From positions 212,418 through 276,417 of the forward strand of contig NW_005434577.1 in assembly GCF_000315625.1 (NCBI RefSeq): 64,000 nucleotides of DNA, given 5' to 3'. This DNA is from Guillardia theta CCMP2712. Its lineage: Eukaryota > Cryptophyceae > Pyrenomonadales > Geminigeraceae. The number at the start of each line of letters is the position of its first letter. Position 1 is the stretch's first letter. Made by a program: the position numbers and the translations under genes. The notes under the pieces were generated by a model that was not told the DNA's origin, searched no databases, and saw only the letters and a program-made list of their open reading frames with translations. Shown one piece after another: positions 49,099-60,219 of this stretch.

Positions 49099-50003
49099 GT
49101 TGACTGTGACCAGCCTGATACCAGAATCCTGAGTACACACAAACGTTAGAGGGGGAAGAGAATTTGGGATGATTTAGCTTGAACCACAATTCGCAACTAT
49201 TTCCTTTTCTACCAGTATGCTCAGGTGTTTCAAAAACAATACATGGTTTTCATTTTGATTTGATTGAGTTGAAATTTTTCCTTCAAGAATGGCTATCGAG
49301 GTCGGTGAATTAAGCCACATTTGGCGATGCACAAGACGATTGAGGGAAGTCAAGGAGCAGCAAGCAGCGAGGATGAGAAAAGTTTTCAAGACAGACAGAG
49401 TTTGAGGATGAGAAATACGAGCGGAGGAGAGGGCTGTAACGAGGGGATTTGCTATCTGGGTAGCAGTGAAGGGATTTGGGGCCTCGAGATGGTGGGGGTT
49501 AGTGAATGAGGGGGAGAGAGCAAAGAGCAAAGTAGGGGACAAAGAGCAAGAGGAGGAGGAGCAGGAGGAGGAGCAGGAGGAGCAGGAGGGTTTCGCTTCT
49601 GCTGCTCCAGTGACTGTTCAGGTTCATGTCGCAACTTCTTCGCTCATGATGCCGAAAGGCTCCATCTACATTCGAAGCGGAAAGAAGGGACCACCGGTCC
49701 TCTCGAAAAGAAGGGGGTGGTCGCATACAAGGGTGGGTATTGATACAGAGGGTGCTTGGTGAAAGGGTACATTCCAGCCTCATCCACATGGTTCCAATAG
49801 CAACCAGCAGGGGATAGGGTGGGTCCAGTCGACGAGTGGATATGCATACACGATATACGGGTAGGTGCTATTTAGACCAGTACGGGTGGTTGAAGCAGGA
49901 AGCAGGATGAGGTGGGGTACTCGGAAACTCCGGGGGGTACAAATAGCATGCTGTAGAGGGCCCACCTCTACCCCTTTACCTCATATTCAGGTCAAAACTA
50001 CCG
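49099..50003. other. Intergenic region, no gene seen
   Basis: 49550-49595 has AGGAGC-type repeats. 49685-49990 contains GGGGTA/TACCCC words. No exon chain could be built. Confidence 0.35.
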
Positions 50004-51582
50004 GTAGAAGCCACTACCGGTCCCAGGGCTGTGGCACTACCAGTGCAAGTGCTTTGACGTCGCGAATCTCCGTCTCCTGGCGAAGGTGTTTCAGTGGCCA
50101 CAGAACCAGGCACAGGAGGGTTCATCTGTCCTGCAACCTGCCCCTGGCACCCCTCCATCTGACCTTCAGTTCGCCTACTTCAAACGTCAGTTGCCTTATA
50201 GTGCTGGAGGAGATGGGTTCACCCCGCAGGAGGGCGTGGCCTACACCGCATTCTGGTCGGCGACTGCCAAGTTTCTCAAATGGGCGGGTGAAATTGCCAT
50301 CTTCCAGCATTGGACTTTCGGCCCTACACCGCCACTCTTCCACCGGATCAATTCTGACACTGAGCTTCGAATCCGCCAACCGCAGCAAGCGGACGCTGGG
50401 GATGTTGTCCCCATGCTTGCTGCCTTCTTGGACACTCACAGGCACTTGATGGAGCAGGGCATCTCGGCGTACACCTCCTTGGCGGAGCTTCCTCAGGCGT
50501 GCGACAATGGCTGGATCCCCTCGCCTGAATTATTTGGGACGTCGGGCAGTGTGCTTTTCATCCCCGCCCAGCGGGAGCTCACGGCTCAGTTCCTCTCGGA
50601 GTTTCCCCGGTTCCGCAGTATTCGGGCTCACCTTTCAGAGCGCCAGAGATCTTTGTTGGCACACCACTCCAGCTTCTCTACTCCCCTTCGAGTACCAGGC
50701 CACCCGGTTGATGAACTTCTGTCTCAGTTTACCCCTCAGCGCACGATTTGGCACTCGACTATGGAAAGTACAAACCTTGGGATCTTTGAGCAGCAGCCCA
50801 TCAGCTTGGTGGCTGCCGCTGACAAGTTTCTTCATGGATTGCCGGTTGACCTCCCGCCGCACTGCGATCGATGCCATCATCTTCTCCGTCATCCTGGGGG
50901 GACCACACACATGGCAACCTGCAGGCACCGCAGCCAGTTATGGACTGATGCGCATGAGAAGTGCAATGCCGTCCTCAGTACCCTCATCAAAGATTCCGGA
51001 GTGAGATGCCGCGTCCACGTGCAAGGCGTACCCGGCACCAGGCAGAACGTTTCCCAACATGGCCCGGAAGATCATCATGTAGGGGACTTTGAACTTCCAC
51101 AACTGATGGCTACTGGCGGCGGATGGCATGGGTTAATCCTGGACTTCAGCATGTCACATGTGTTTGACAATGATGGAATACCGGACCTCGCTCGGAGCAA
51201 ACTGCAAGCGGCAGCACAGCGGAAGATCCGAGGGCATCGTAATGCATATGCTCAACACGTCCCGCCAAAGGCCTTTCTTCCCATCATCGCCAGCACTGAT
51301 GGCCTCTTGCAGGACGATGCGTTGCGCTTTCTGTGGTGGCTGGCGGATCGCTCGGCGAACAAGGAAACGGCAGCGCTGGATGGTCTCTCGGCCTCGCAAG
51401 ACGTCTCAGGTGATCCGACTTGCAAACGCATTCGGTCCAGGATCTTCCGTCAGCTCAAGGCCTCCCTGTCCTACGCTGCCATCATCGCGGGTGCATCCCG
51501 GTATGCGTCTCATTCCTTCGGCGGCGGCCACCGCGACATCGCTGGCATGGCCGCGCGGGGGACTTGTCCTGCGCGCCGTTAA
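50004..51582 (+). pseudogene. 3' fragment of a retroelement-like ORF
   Basis: One open frame of about 525 codons, opening after a TAG at about 50001 with no ATG in a sensible place. It ends at 51582 after a smooth protein-like stretch. A zinc-binding motif near the middle (CDRCHHLLRH..THMATCRH) and, downstream, a D...K...Y...F.P...T.G pattern (LILDFSMSHVF, FLPIIASTDGL) resemble the C-terminal part of non-LTR retrotransposon ORF2 proteins. No reverse-transcriptase core is present upstream. A 5'-truncated LINE copy is the best guess; a fragment of another repeat family is possible. Confidence 0.4.
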
Positions 51583-52753
51583 GTGAAGGTATCAGTTAAG
51601 TTTGGGGGACAGCAGTCGGCAGGATTAGGTTTGGTTCTCGCTGTCTTTTCTCTTCTCGCCGTTTGGCCTGTGCGACAGTGTCAGGCTGAGGGTCAAGCGC
51701 GGCCTCCTCGACTCTCCTGATTGTCCTCGTACTGATTTTTAACTTAACTTTGAGTAAAGTAAGACTGTAGGGCCGCCGGGACTGCCGCCGGGACAAGTTG
51801 ACCCATGAAATTGAAGATGAACGGTTCACGGTTGGACTGGTGAGACTCAGAGGGGACCGGACTGAGGTGGCCGGGCCCGGGCCCGGGCCCCGGTCCCGGC
51901 GGCGGGTCACCACTGGCCAGTTGTCAGTGAATCGAGATGATCATCCGAGATCATGGATCGGAGTCCAACACTGACAAGTGGGGCGTTCAAGGGACTCTAA
52001 GACGAGAACGTAAACTGAAGCTATGATTGGCCGCAATGCGACAGATCATCAGGGAGGAGTCGGAGACTCAACCCTCTGGCAGGCATACTGTACTAGAGGC
52101 GATGAGCGAGGACCAACCGGGATCCGTCAGGCCGTGGTGGAGGAACAGAAGGGTGGGGAAGAAGAAGAAGAAGAAGAAGAAGAAGAAGAAGAAGAAGAAG
52201 AAGAAGAAGAAGAAGAAGAAGAAGAAGAACAAGAAGTTCAAGAAGAACCACGATCAACTGATCGAGGTTGAATATCTATCCAACAAGGAGGAATGTCAGC
52301 AACAAGGAGTAATCAGAATAAACCCTTGCAACATCAGATTGATGACGACAATGGATCTCCAGATACATACAGATCAATGATCGCTAATAGGTGAAAGTCG
52401 ACCTAGACCACCCTTGGTATCACAAGTATCCTCTTGAGATTGTACTCGAGGATGCGCCCAAAAGTTATTGATGCGTTCAAGTCTGCACTTTTGATGCAGC
52501 AGGAGCAAGCTTGAAAGCAGAGCTAAGGTATCATGCTTACATGCCGATGGATCAAAAAACGATCACTGTTGTACCAGGATGGTATCTTCAGTCATCTCGC
52601 TCGAGGGTCGTAGAGGCCAAGTGGAGGCCAAGAGGTCAAGCAAGCATCTGGCGTTGCAGATTCCAAGAGGCGCAACGATGGTTTCGATCGAGCTCGGTGA
52701 GATTTGCTCCGATCTCCGTTAGCTTAACCTTTTTCTCCATCACTCATCTTCTT
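51583..52753. other. Intergenic region with interspersed-repeat arm and microsatellite
   Basis: 51711-51760 repeats one arm of the hairpin at 20484-20577. 51870-51905 is an extreme GC block (GGCCGGGCCCGGGCCCGGG). 52157-52231 is a (GAA)n array. No gene was found. Confidence 0.5.
52157..52231. repeat. (GAA)n microsatellite
   Basis: About 25 near-perfect GAA/AAG units. They give poly-Glu and poly-Lys shadow ORFs. Confidence 0.92.
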
Positions 52754-53884
52754 CTACGTGCTCCCTCCCCCGCAAGTGCCCTTCAGTCCTAGCAGACCGA
52801 TCGCTGCCGCCCGTGCTCGCATAATGCTGCTGCCCCCGCACTCCTTGCATCCCGATCGGACCCGCCCGTGCTCGCATATGCTGCTGCCCCCGCATCCCTT
52901 GCATCTCGATCTGATCCGCCCGTGCTCGCATATGCTGCTGCCCCCGCACTCCTTGCATCTCGATCGCTGCCGCCCGTGCTCGCATATGCTCCTGCCCCCG
53001 CACTCCTTGCATTGCGATCGGACCCGCCCGTGCTCGCATATGCTGCCCCCCCCGCATCCCTTGCATCTCGATCTGATCCGCCCGTGCTCGCATATGCTCC
53101 TGCCCCCGCATCCCTTGCAGACCGATCGCTGCCGCCCGTGCTCGCATATGCTCCTGCCCCCGCACTCCTTGCATTGCGATCGCTGCCGCCCGTGCTCACA
53201 TATGCTCCTGCCCCCGCACTCCTTGCATCCCGATCGCTGCCGCCCGTGCTCACATATGCTCCTGCCCCCGCACTCCTTGCATCCCGATCGCTGCCGCCCG
53301 TGCTCGCATATGCTGCTGCCCCCGCATCCCTTGCATACCGATCGCTGCCGCCCGTGCTCGCATATGCTGCCGCCCCCGCATCCCTTGCATTCCAATCGCC
53401 GCCGTCCGTGCTCGCATATGCTGCTGCCCCCGCACTCCTTGCATTGCGATCGTCGCCGCCCGTGCTCGCATATGCTCCTGCCCCCGCATCCCTTGCATCC
53501 CGATCGGACCCGCCCGTGCTCGCATATGCTGCCCCCCCCGCATCCCTTGCATTGCGATCGTTCCCGCCCGTGCTCGCATATGCTGCTGCCCCCGCACTCC
53601 TTGCATTGCGATCGTCGCCGCCCGTGCTCGCATATGCTGCTGCCCCCGCACTCCTTGCATTGCGATCGTCGCCGCCCGTGCTCGCATATGCTGCTGCCCC
53701 CGCACTCCTTGCATTGCGATCGCTGCCGCCCGTGCTCACATAAACTCCTTCGTATCCTTTTGTTTTCTACTCGTCCTTCTCCTTTCAATGTGTCAACTCC
53801 TTCTCTTCCTTCTTGTCTCTCCTTCTCATCGCTCATCTTCCTCCTCCTCTTGCGTGTCGTTCCACAGTCTGCTGCTGTAGACAT
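52754..53884 (-). CDS. Modular Cys/His-repeat protein, paralogue A (17 repeats)
   Basis: A single exon of 376 codons from a true ATG at 53884. The N-terminus is basic (RKRRRK), a likely nuclear signal. Then come 17 head-to-tail 18-residue repeats of the form ICEHGRxRSxCKxCGGxS. Each repeat supplies one C-x-H and one C-x2-C, so adjacent repeats could share zinc (C-x2-C-x5-C-x-H). An 18th repeat is shifted out of frame by one extra base near 52824, which gives an abnormal tail and an early stop. Function is unknown. Variation falls almost only at the four x positions. Confidence 0.8.
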   Translation of the reverse strand: MSTAADCGTTRKRRRKMSDEKERQEGREGVDTLKGEGRVENKRIRRSLCEHGRQRSQCKECGGSSICEHGRRRSQCKECGGSSICEHGRRRSQCKECGGSSICEHGRERSQCKGCGGGSICEHGRVRSGCKGCGGRSICEHGRRRSQCKECGGSSICEHGRRRLECKGCGGGSICEHGRQRSVCKGCGGSSICEHGRQRSGCKECGGRSICEHGRQRSGCKECGGRSICEHGRQRSQCKECGGRSICEHGRQRSVCKGCGGRSICEHGRIRSRCKGCGGGSICEHGRVRSQCKECGGRSICEHGRQRSRCKECGGSSICEHGRIRSRCKGCGGSSICEHGRVRSGCKECGGSSIMRARAAAIGLLGLKGTCGGGST

Positions 53885-55026
53885 CGCAGGAATACAGCGC
53901 TGCCCTCTAGCTGTTGGACGTGGCGCTGCACTCTTTCGCTAGATCTGTTCTCGTGCGGGCGTTTATTAATGCATAGGTTTGGGGTAGGTAGTCTCGGCAT
54001 AGGAGAATAGTACCTGTTCTTATTATTCAAAACGTTTTATTTTGTACTGATTAATTTACTCAATAAAAATTTCAGAAGAATAGTTTTTTAATTGTAAATG
54101 ATATTTGTACTGATATGAATAATGCAGTACAAATATCAATGGCAATAACGAAAATTTTATAGCATCAAAACAATGAGTAAACCTTCGCTGGGTGCAGGGA
54201 GCTGAATAAACCATCAGGGGCTTTTTGAAAACTTAGATTGTAAACTTTCTTCCCAAATTTGAAACTCTGAAAAACGTATTTGATAATATTTCTATATAAA
54301 TAGAAAATTGCTGATTATTTGGAAATCAAAACGATAAAGCATGGACGACGGAAAGATCTCGGGGGTAGAATTGAACGGGTAGTGTTTGACCTGCCCACTA
54401 GGGGTACTTATACTTCGACTACCCTATATCTTTATAGTAAAACAAAGTAAAGGGGGTGGGTCCTCAGTCCCTGCGAGATCCGCTGCCCGTCGCCAATGGC
54501 AGATGTCGAGTTTTCTAGTACGGAAGCGGGATGCAGGGGAGCGGGGATGAAGGGAAGCAGGGACACAGGGCAGGAGTTAGAAGGGGAGCAGGAGCAGGAG
54601 GGGACGAGGGGACGAGGGGAGCAGGAGAACAGGAGATCAGAGGAGGAGCAGGACGGTAGAAGGAAAGAAAAGGTAGCAGGAAAAGCTGAGACGGCAACGA
54701 GGCGAGGAGAGCAGGCAGGGTTGATGTGGTGGGGGGGAGGGTTCGTAACAAGAAATTTCCTTGAAGAAACCTTACCATGTACAAGAAATTTCCTTGAAGA
54801 AACCTTACCATTGAGAAATATTTTCCTTTGGTGATTGTATGAACCGTGTGTGCTGATACGGTTTTCTTTCTATTTTGCAGTCAGGTCCCTTGCCTTATTT
54901 CCCTATCACAGCTGCAGACTCTTGTCTCTTTCTTCCTTGCATGTTGTTGGAAACACCATGAAACATAGCACACACAATGCCTCTGTTGTTGCAGCTGCTG
55001 GTTTGGTGCTTAGCTGTGCATGACAG
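53885..55026. other. Intergenic region, no gene seen
   Basis: 54010-54340 is AT-rich. At 54749-54812 a roughly 32-bp unit (ACAAGAAATTTCCTTGAAGA plus AACCTTACCA) occurs twice in tandem. The 3' part should hold the promoter of the RRM-RGG gene. Confidence 0.4.
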
Positions 55027-56840
55027 ATGTCGGACTACGGAGGAGGCGATCACGGATCGGGCGGCAATCAGGAGTATCAATCTGGGCTTGTTTATCAGCA
55101 AGGGCAAGAGGGCCAAGGAGGAGGTGCTGGTGCTGACTACACGAGTGGCTATGCCGTTGCAAGCGAATATCCCGGAGGCAGCAGAGCTGACATGGGACAA
55201 TCCAACGAGCCGGCTGGTTTCAAACTTTTTGTCGGCGGGATCCCATGGAAGTACAGTGACGAGGATCTTCGGGAGCATTTCTCTCAATACGGAAACGTGA
55301 TTTCTGCGAACGTGAGATAGCGAGTGTCGATCGTGTGGTCGCGTTGTGATGGAGAGCCGTGCAGGTCATTGTTGAGAAAGTTGGTGAACATGCTGGAAAG
55401 TCTCGAGGGTTTGGCTTCGTCATTTATGAAAGGAAGGAAGATTCTGAAGAAGCCATCCGCGTCTTGCATGAGTCAGAGATCGAAGGCCGAAAGGTACAAA
55501 GTTGGAAACCTGACTCTGTGGAGCTCACTAGTCCTGGTGCAGATCACAGTCAAAGTTGCGACTGAGAGAGCTCCAGGTTCGGGCCCGATGAGAGATAGAA
55601 GGTATCTGCTCCTGTTTTACAGGGTCCATGGTATCACTCATACTCTTGACTGCTCAGACCCATGGGTGACAGGAGAGACTTTGGCCGGGATCGTGAGAGA
55701 ATGGGTAAGTTGAAACCTTGTGTTGGTGTTGATATCTGGCATCCATTCCTTTCATGTTCACAAACGCCACTGTCATGAAGATGTAGGCTTTTATGACAGA
55801 ATTTCAGATCGTCCTCGATCCCCTCCACGCATGGACGAACGTGGGCCTCCCCGCGGCTATTATCGGCATGATGACAGGGACATGGGAAGGCCGATGCCTG
55901 ACGATAGAGGTCCTCGGGGCGGACCGCCGATGGATCGTTATCCTCCAAGAGGGATGGATGACCGTAGAGGAGACTTTCGTAGAGGGCCAGACAGATACGG
56001 AGACCGCGGCGACGATCGTTTCGGACCAGACGGTGGTCGCAATGACGATCGCGGGATGGGCAGACCATCCTACATGCAAGACCGTGGCGGCTATCCTCCC
56101 GACAGGGGCTTCCCTCGAGGAATGGATGATCGCGGTCCCCGTGGGCCTCCGTGAGAGCCGCTCTTCTGGTGGAAGGAGTGGTGCTGATCGGTTTTCAGGA
56201 TGGACGACAGGGGGGGACGAATGGGTGGTGGCATGAGAGGTGCTTGTCTTTAACGTTAGATAGCTGTCCTGACTTGGCGGTGTGCAAGTAGATTATGACG
56301 GTCGTGGGTATGGACGAGGGGAGCGAGGACCTCCTCCCGGCGATCGATCCGCCGAGAGGCCCCGAATGGATGATCGCCGTCCTCCAGGTTTGGGAGCTAA
56401 AAAGGGGGTTGGTGCTTCTCTTTCATCTGACGATCGAGAAGGTGGGATGAGAGATGATCGTGGTCGTGGCCCTCCAGGTGACTAGAAACGTTTCACCCTG
56501 CATGTTGGCGTTGCGGGACTGACCCAGCTACAGTCGACAGAGACTTCGGACGGGGTGGCCCTGGTCCTTACTCTGGAGATCCTTACCGGGGCGGACCCGG
56601 GTAAACTTCTCGTTTTTGTTGGATCATTCCTGAATCAAGCAACAGTGGAGCTCCGGCTGGTCCAGGGTACGGTCAGGGTCCTCCAGGCGGCATGCCAGGT
56701 ACACAAAGAAATGATGGGTGTAACTCTCGGCCTGACTGGGACTGTTAGACATGGATCGAAGGGGCCCTCCTCCTGACGGTCGCGGTGGTCCAATGCGCCC
56801 ATTTGATAGAGATGGCAGAGACAGAGCACGTCCATACTGA
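55027..56840 (+). CDS. RRM-RGG RNA-binding protein
   Basis: Ten exons: 55027-55311, 55365-55493, 55543-55601, 55658-55704, 55808-56150, 56199-56239, 56292-56477, 56534-56600, 56640-56698, 56749-56840. All phases agree and give 435 residues. The N-terminus is Gly/Gln/Tyr-rich. The single RRM has RNP2 KLFVGGIPW and RNP1 KSRGFGFVIY and ends near GRKITVKVA. The long C-terminal half is made of RG, DDR, GPP and RGG elements, ending GRDRARPY. Such proteins act in splicing, mRNA export or ribonucleoprotein condensates. The many small downstream exons, each encoding a few RGG-type motifs, could allow alternative isoforms. Confidence 0.88.
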
Positions 56841-57928
56841 TCGATGCCTTCCGAAGATGCTCGCAACGCATATGTTGGCAACTCCGTGTTGCAATGATGC
56901 ATCAGTACGCTGAAGAAATCTGGGCTGGAATACGTTCAGTCCTCCGATTCATCCAGCATATAATTCCTTGGCGCGGGGATTGTGGATATTCGGGACACCA
57001 TCAATTTTTTTGCAGGAATCGGATCAATCGAGTCCCAATTTATCTCAGTTGTTTGCAAGTTCGTATGGCACTGCTTATGACTAATATGATATGCTAAGGA
57101 TAATACTAGCGTTGTCTGCCTCTTGCACGGACAATGATTGCTTGGGAAAATGATTCTTGATCGCAGTTTATGAGATTGCCGCATTGGTTAATTTGTTTGC
57201 AAGCGTCAACTCTCTTTCTCACGCATATCAATTTTCTGTTCCCTTTGATTCTCATCGCAATTTTTTTGCTCTCTCTGATTATTTTCAATCTCTCTCCTTC
57301 ATTTCAGCAGCATGAGGGCAGCAGAGACTTGAGCAGAGTCGACTTGTGAGAAATGCACGTATGAGGCCATGATGCAGTCATGTTGGGTTGCAGAGATGCT
57401 GTGAGTTGCCTTGTAAGTCGTGCAGAGGGAGATCGTCAAGTGAGAAGGCGTGTTGAGTTGAGTGCAAGCACAACAGAGAGTGATGTTTGCTAAGTGCAAG
57501 TGCAATTCTTGTCAGTTAACTTGAATGAGGGGTGCTAGGCGTCTTCAGATCTGCAATCGATCCTTTTCCGGCAGGCCCCTACACTCTCTTCTCACCATTG
57601 AACGCTGAGATCGTTTGATCCTTCTCATCCTGCTCGACGCCTGTCTGCTGATCTTGTTGATGCGGTTTATTTGATTCGGTCAAGCTGATCTGTTAAATAA
57701 TATCGTAATCTCCTCGCCGCCGTCGCAGCTCATCTAGTCCAATGTCATGGGCCAATGCACCTGGCGTGATTGTACCTGTCGGAGTTGAGGCATCGATGCG
57801 AAGGATCACTGGATCGCAGCGAGCAAGATTGAAACAAGCGCTGAGAGCGTTTGGTCATTGCAAGCGATGACAAGAGGAGAGAAGGACGGGGCAATGGTGA
57901 GGAGGGTAAGAGAACGAGGGAGAACAAC
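56841..57928. other. Intergenic region, no gene seen
   Basis: Mixed-composition DNA between convergent genes. No repeat array or convincing exon was found. Confidence 0.35.
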
Positions 57929-58195
57929 TCAATGACGGGTGATGTCAAGGTTACCCGAAGAGAGTGAAGCTCCCTGCAGACCAGCAGAGGAAAATTATCT
58001 GGGAAGTTACCTTCAGTTTGACCTGCGGGAGTACAAGGGGGAGTTCTTACCAGGAACAAGCAGACGAGGGGGTAGAAGATGGCTGACCAGTCTTGATTGT
58101 TCTCGAAAGTGACGTAGTTGGGGCTCGTCGGATCGACCCAGCAGAAATAAGATTTGCCCTGCAAGCATGTCACCGAGGCTGATGTGGAGAGGGCG

Positions 58196-58228
<33 letters not shown>

Positions 58229-59160
58229 AGAGAAGTTACCTCCTCGTACTTGCCAATGGCATCTTTCTGCTCATCGGGGTCAAGCCAGTGCCAGTCTTCT
58301 AACTTGATGTAGGCGCTGCAGCTAAAGTGAGAGAGGAAGGGATGGCCGGCGAGCCTCCTACGTCGAGCCGTTATTGATCGTGGTCCCCGTGGAGCAAAAG
58401 ATAACGTCTGCCACCACGAATGTCACAAGATAGAATAAACAAATCTAAAAGAAAGAAGAGAGGAGAAGAGATAGAAGAGAGAACACAAACTTAAAAGAAA
58501 GAAGAGACGAGGGGGAAGAGAGGAGAGAAAGGTCGGGGGAGGGGGCAATGATAGATTGGAAAAAACCGTTCTCCGGGTTGTATGTCTTGCTGCCTTGCAT
58601 GTCGGACATTTCAATGTCTGAACAGGAAATCAACATTTCATGATTGTTGACAACGAAACCTCACCGTTTCCTATCTGCCCATGACATTGTATGTGACTCA
58701 CGTTGACGGGTAGCTGCAAACAAGCGTGACATACTCTCCTCTCCTCCAACTGTCCACTCACATGTGCTACTTGCACTTCATGTCCATGGTGAGTGTGATA
58801 CGACAACAGTTGTGCCTTCCCTGCGATCATACAATCGGCGGGAACCAAGTTGTGCCATTTTCTACAGGGAGCAATTCAGAAACAAGACAGATTGCTAGCT
58901 CTTGAGCTTCACCTGATCTCCGGAACCAACTGCCACCAGATCAAGTACGTAGCCAGGATAACAAGGACGAGAGTGTAGGCCATCGCGCGAACCACTGAAT
59001 CTTTCTTGCCGCAAGCACTGGCGTCAAGATCTCAGACGTTCCAAGATTAAGCGTGATGCACAACAGATGTAGAACTTGCCTGCAGCGATAAAGAACAGGA
59101 AAGAGATGACAAGGATAATGACCCAGCCATTCGTCTCTGCCAGATTTTGTCATGGTGGCA
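57929..59160 (-). CDS. Multi-TM protein with Cys-containing loop, function unknown
   Basis: Secure minus exons: the last, 57973-57929 (ending SSGNLDITRH), then 58022-58011, 58158-58051, 58315-58240 and 58444-58362. Upstream pieces lie near 58662-58565, 58720-58672, 58865-58765, one ending near 58910 and one near 59160-59090. Hydrophobic segments, in order: GWVIILVISFLFFIAAG, YTLVLVILATYLIWW, ICLFYLVTFVVADVIF and IFYPLVCLFL. Between them is a loop with NLVPADCMI and CHGQIGNG; a later one has YFCWVDPTSPNY. The C-W-D-P-x2-P element before the last segment recalls loops of BK-channel beta subunits, but this is only a pattern likeness. Several junctions (58565-58672 and 59000-59090) are unresolved, so residue count and topology are uncertain. 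Confidence 0.5.
58199..58226. repeat. (AGC)n microsatellite in an intron
   Basis: About nine AGC/GCA units just 3' of an exon of the multi-TM gene. Confidence 0.85.
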
Positions 59161-60219
59161 AGCACGAGGACAGGACAGTCAAACCTGCGAGGTCCCCTAC
59201 AGGCATTCTTCCAGCAACACAAAATGAACGCGCACTCCCGAGCTCCTCTCTGAGCGCTTGTCTTCAATCAGCTTTCATGGAGCTGACTCCCCTCAAACCA
59301 CTCGTCTCGTCATTGCCTCGGTAGATTTACCCTGCCAATACCTGGAGGAAGAGTTCAGTCGTTAGTCAGAGCGAGTGAGGAGCTCTGAATGCTTGCTGGC
59401 TCAGTGTGAAAGAATCATTCCAAGACCATTCGAGAACATGAAAGGATCTTCTCTTTTCGCATCTCTTTCTTTCTACCGGCTATGTGTACTCTCTACAGGT
59501 CCGAATATCCCATGTAAGATCTTTGAAGTGAATTCTCTTTGTATAAATCAGATGCGCTCTGTTTCTTCCAGTTAGCATCATATGATTGGATCCCCGGAAC
59601 AATTCTTCACCATGCAAATTTCTTCTATTTGAATCACTCCATCGATCGTCCTTCTCCTCTTCGCCCTTTTGCTGCTGCTGCTGCTGCTGCTGCTGCTACT
59701 GATGCTGACGCTGCTCCTTCTCATAAATCTCGAATATTTCTATCATGATCATTCCAATCTCCATTTCATCAGTGCATCAAACAACTACACCATCCTCGTG
59801 CTGCTGGAAACGAAAACCTCCTCCTGCTCCTCCTCCTGATCCTGCTCCTCTTCCTCCTCCTCCTCCTGCTCCTCCTGCTCCTCTTCCTCCTTCTCTCCCT
59901 CTGCTACTCTATTTCCTCATTTCACTGTATCGTTGCCCCGGCGCCCTTTCGTCAACACCGTTATAAACCGTTACTCGCTTTGCGGCCCGGCCGGGGCCCA
60001 GTTACCCTTTATTTGACTGAAAAAGAAGGACAAACCGAAGCAAACAAAGGATAGAGCCAACAAACCCGCCTCAATAAAATACTAGGAAACGAAGGAGGCA
60101 GCGAAAACCGGCACCAACCACGCAAGCGACTCCAACCACGCAAGCGACCCGCATTTGAGCCGGCGCTGCTGCGGCGCTGTGTCAGAGTGATGTATGAGGG
60201 GGATGAGTGACAGCGCAAC
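59161..60219. other. Intergenic region, no gene seen
   Basis: Holds a short (CTG)n run (59668-59695), CTCCTG-type repeats (59818-59890) and a GC-rich block with GGCCCGGCCGGGGCCC (59983-59999). The last lies about 220 bp before paralogue B. Confidence 0.4.

Noticed and set aside
49174-49542. 122-codon minus-strand ORF upstream of the PDZ gene
   Set aside because: No recognisable domain, no clear splice link to the PDZ exon, and low-complexity composition.
52868-53743. Long ORFs opposite and beside the Cys/His repeat genes
   Set aside because: Shadow frames of the 54-bp repeat; they lack the Cys/His pattern and are seen equally at all three loci.
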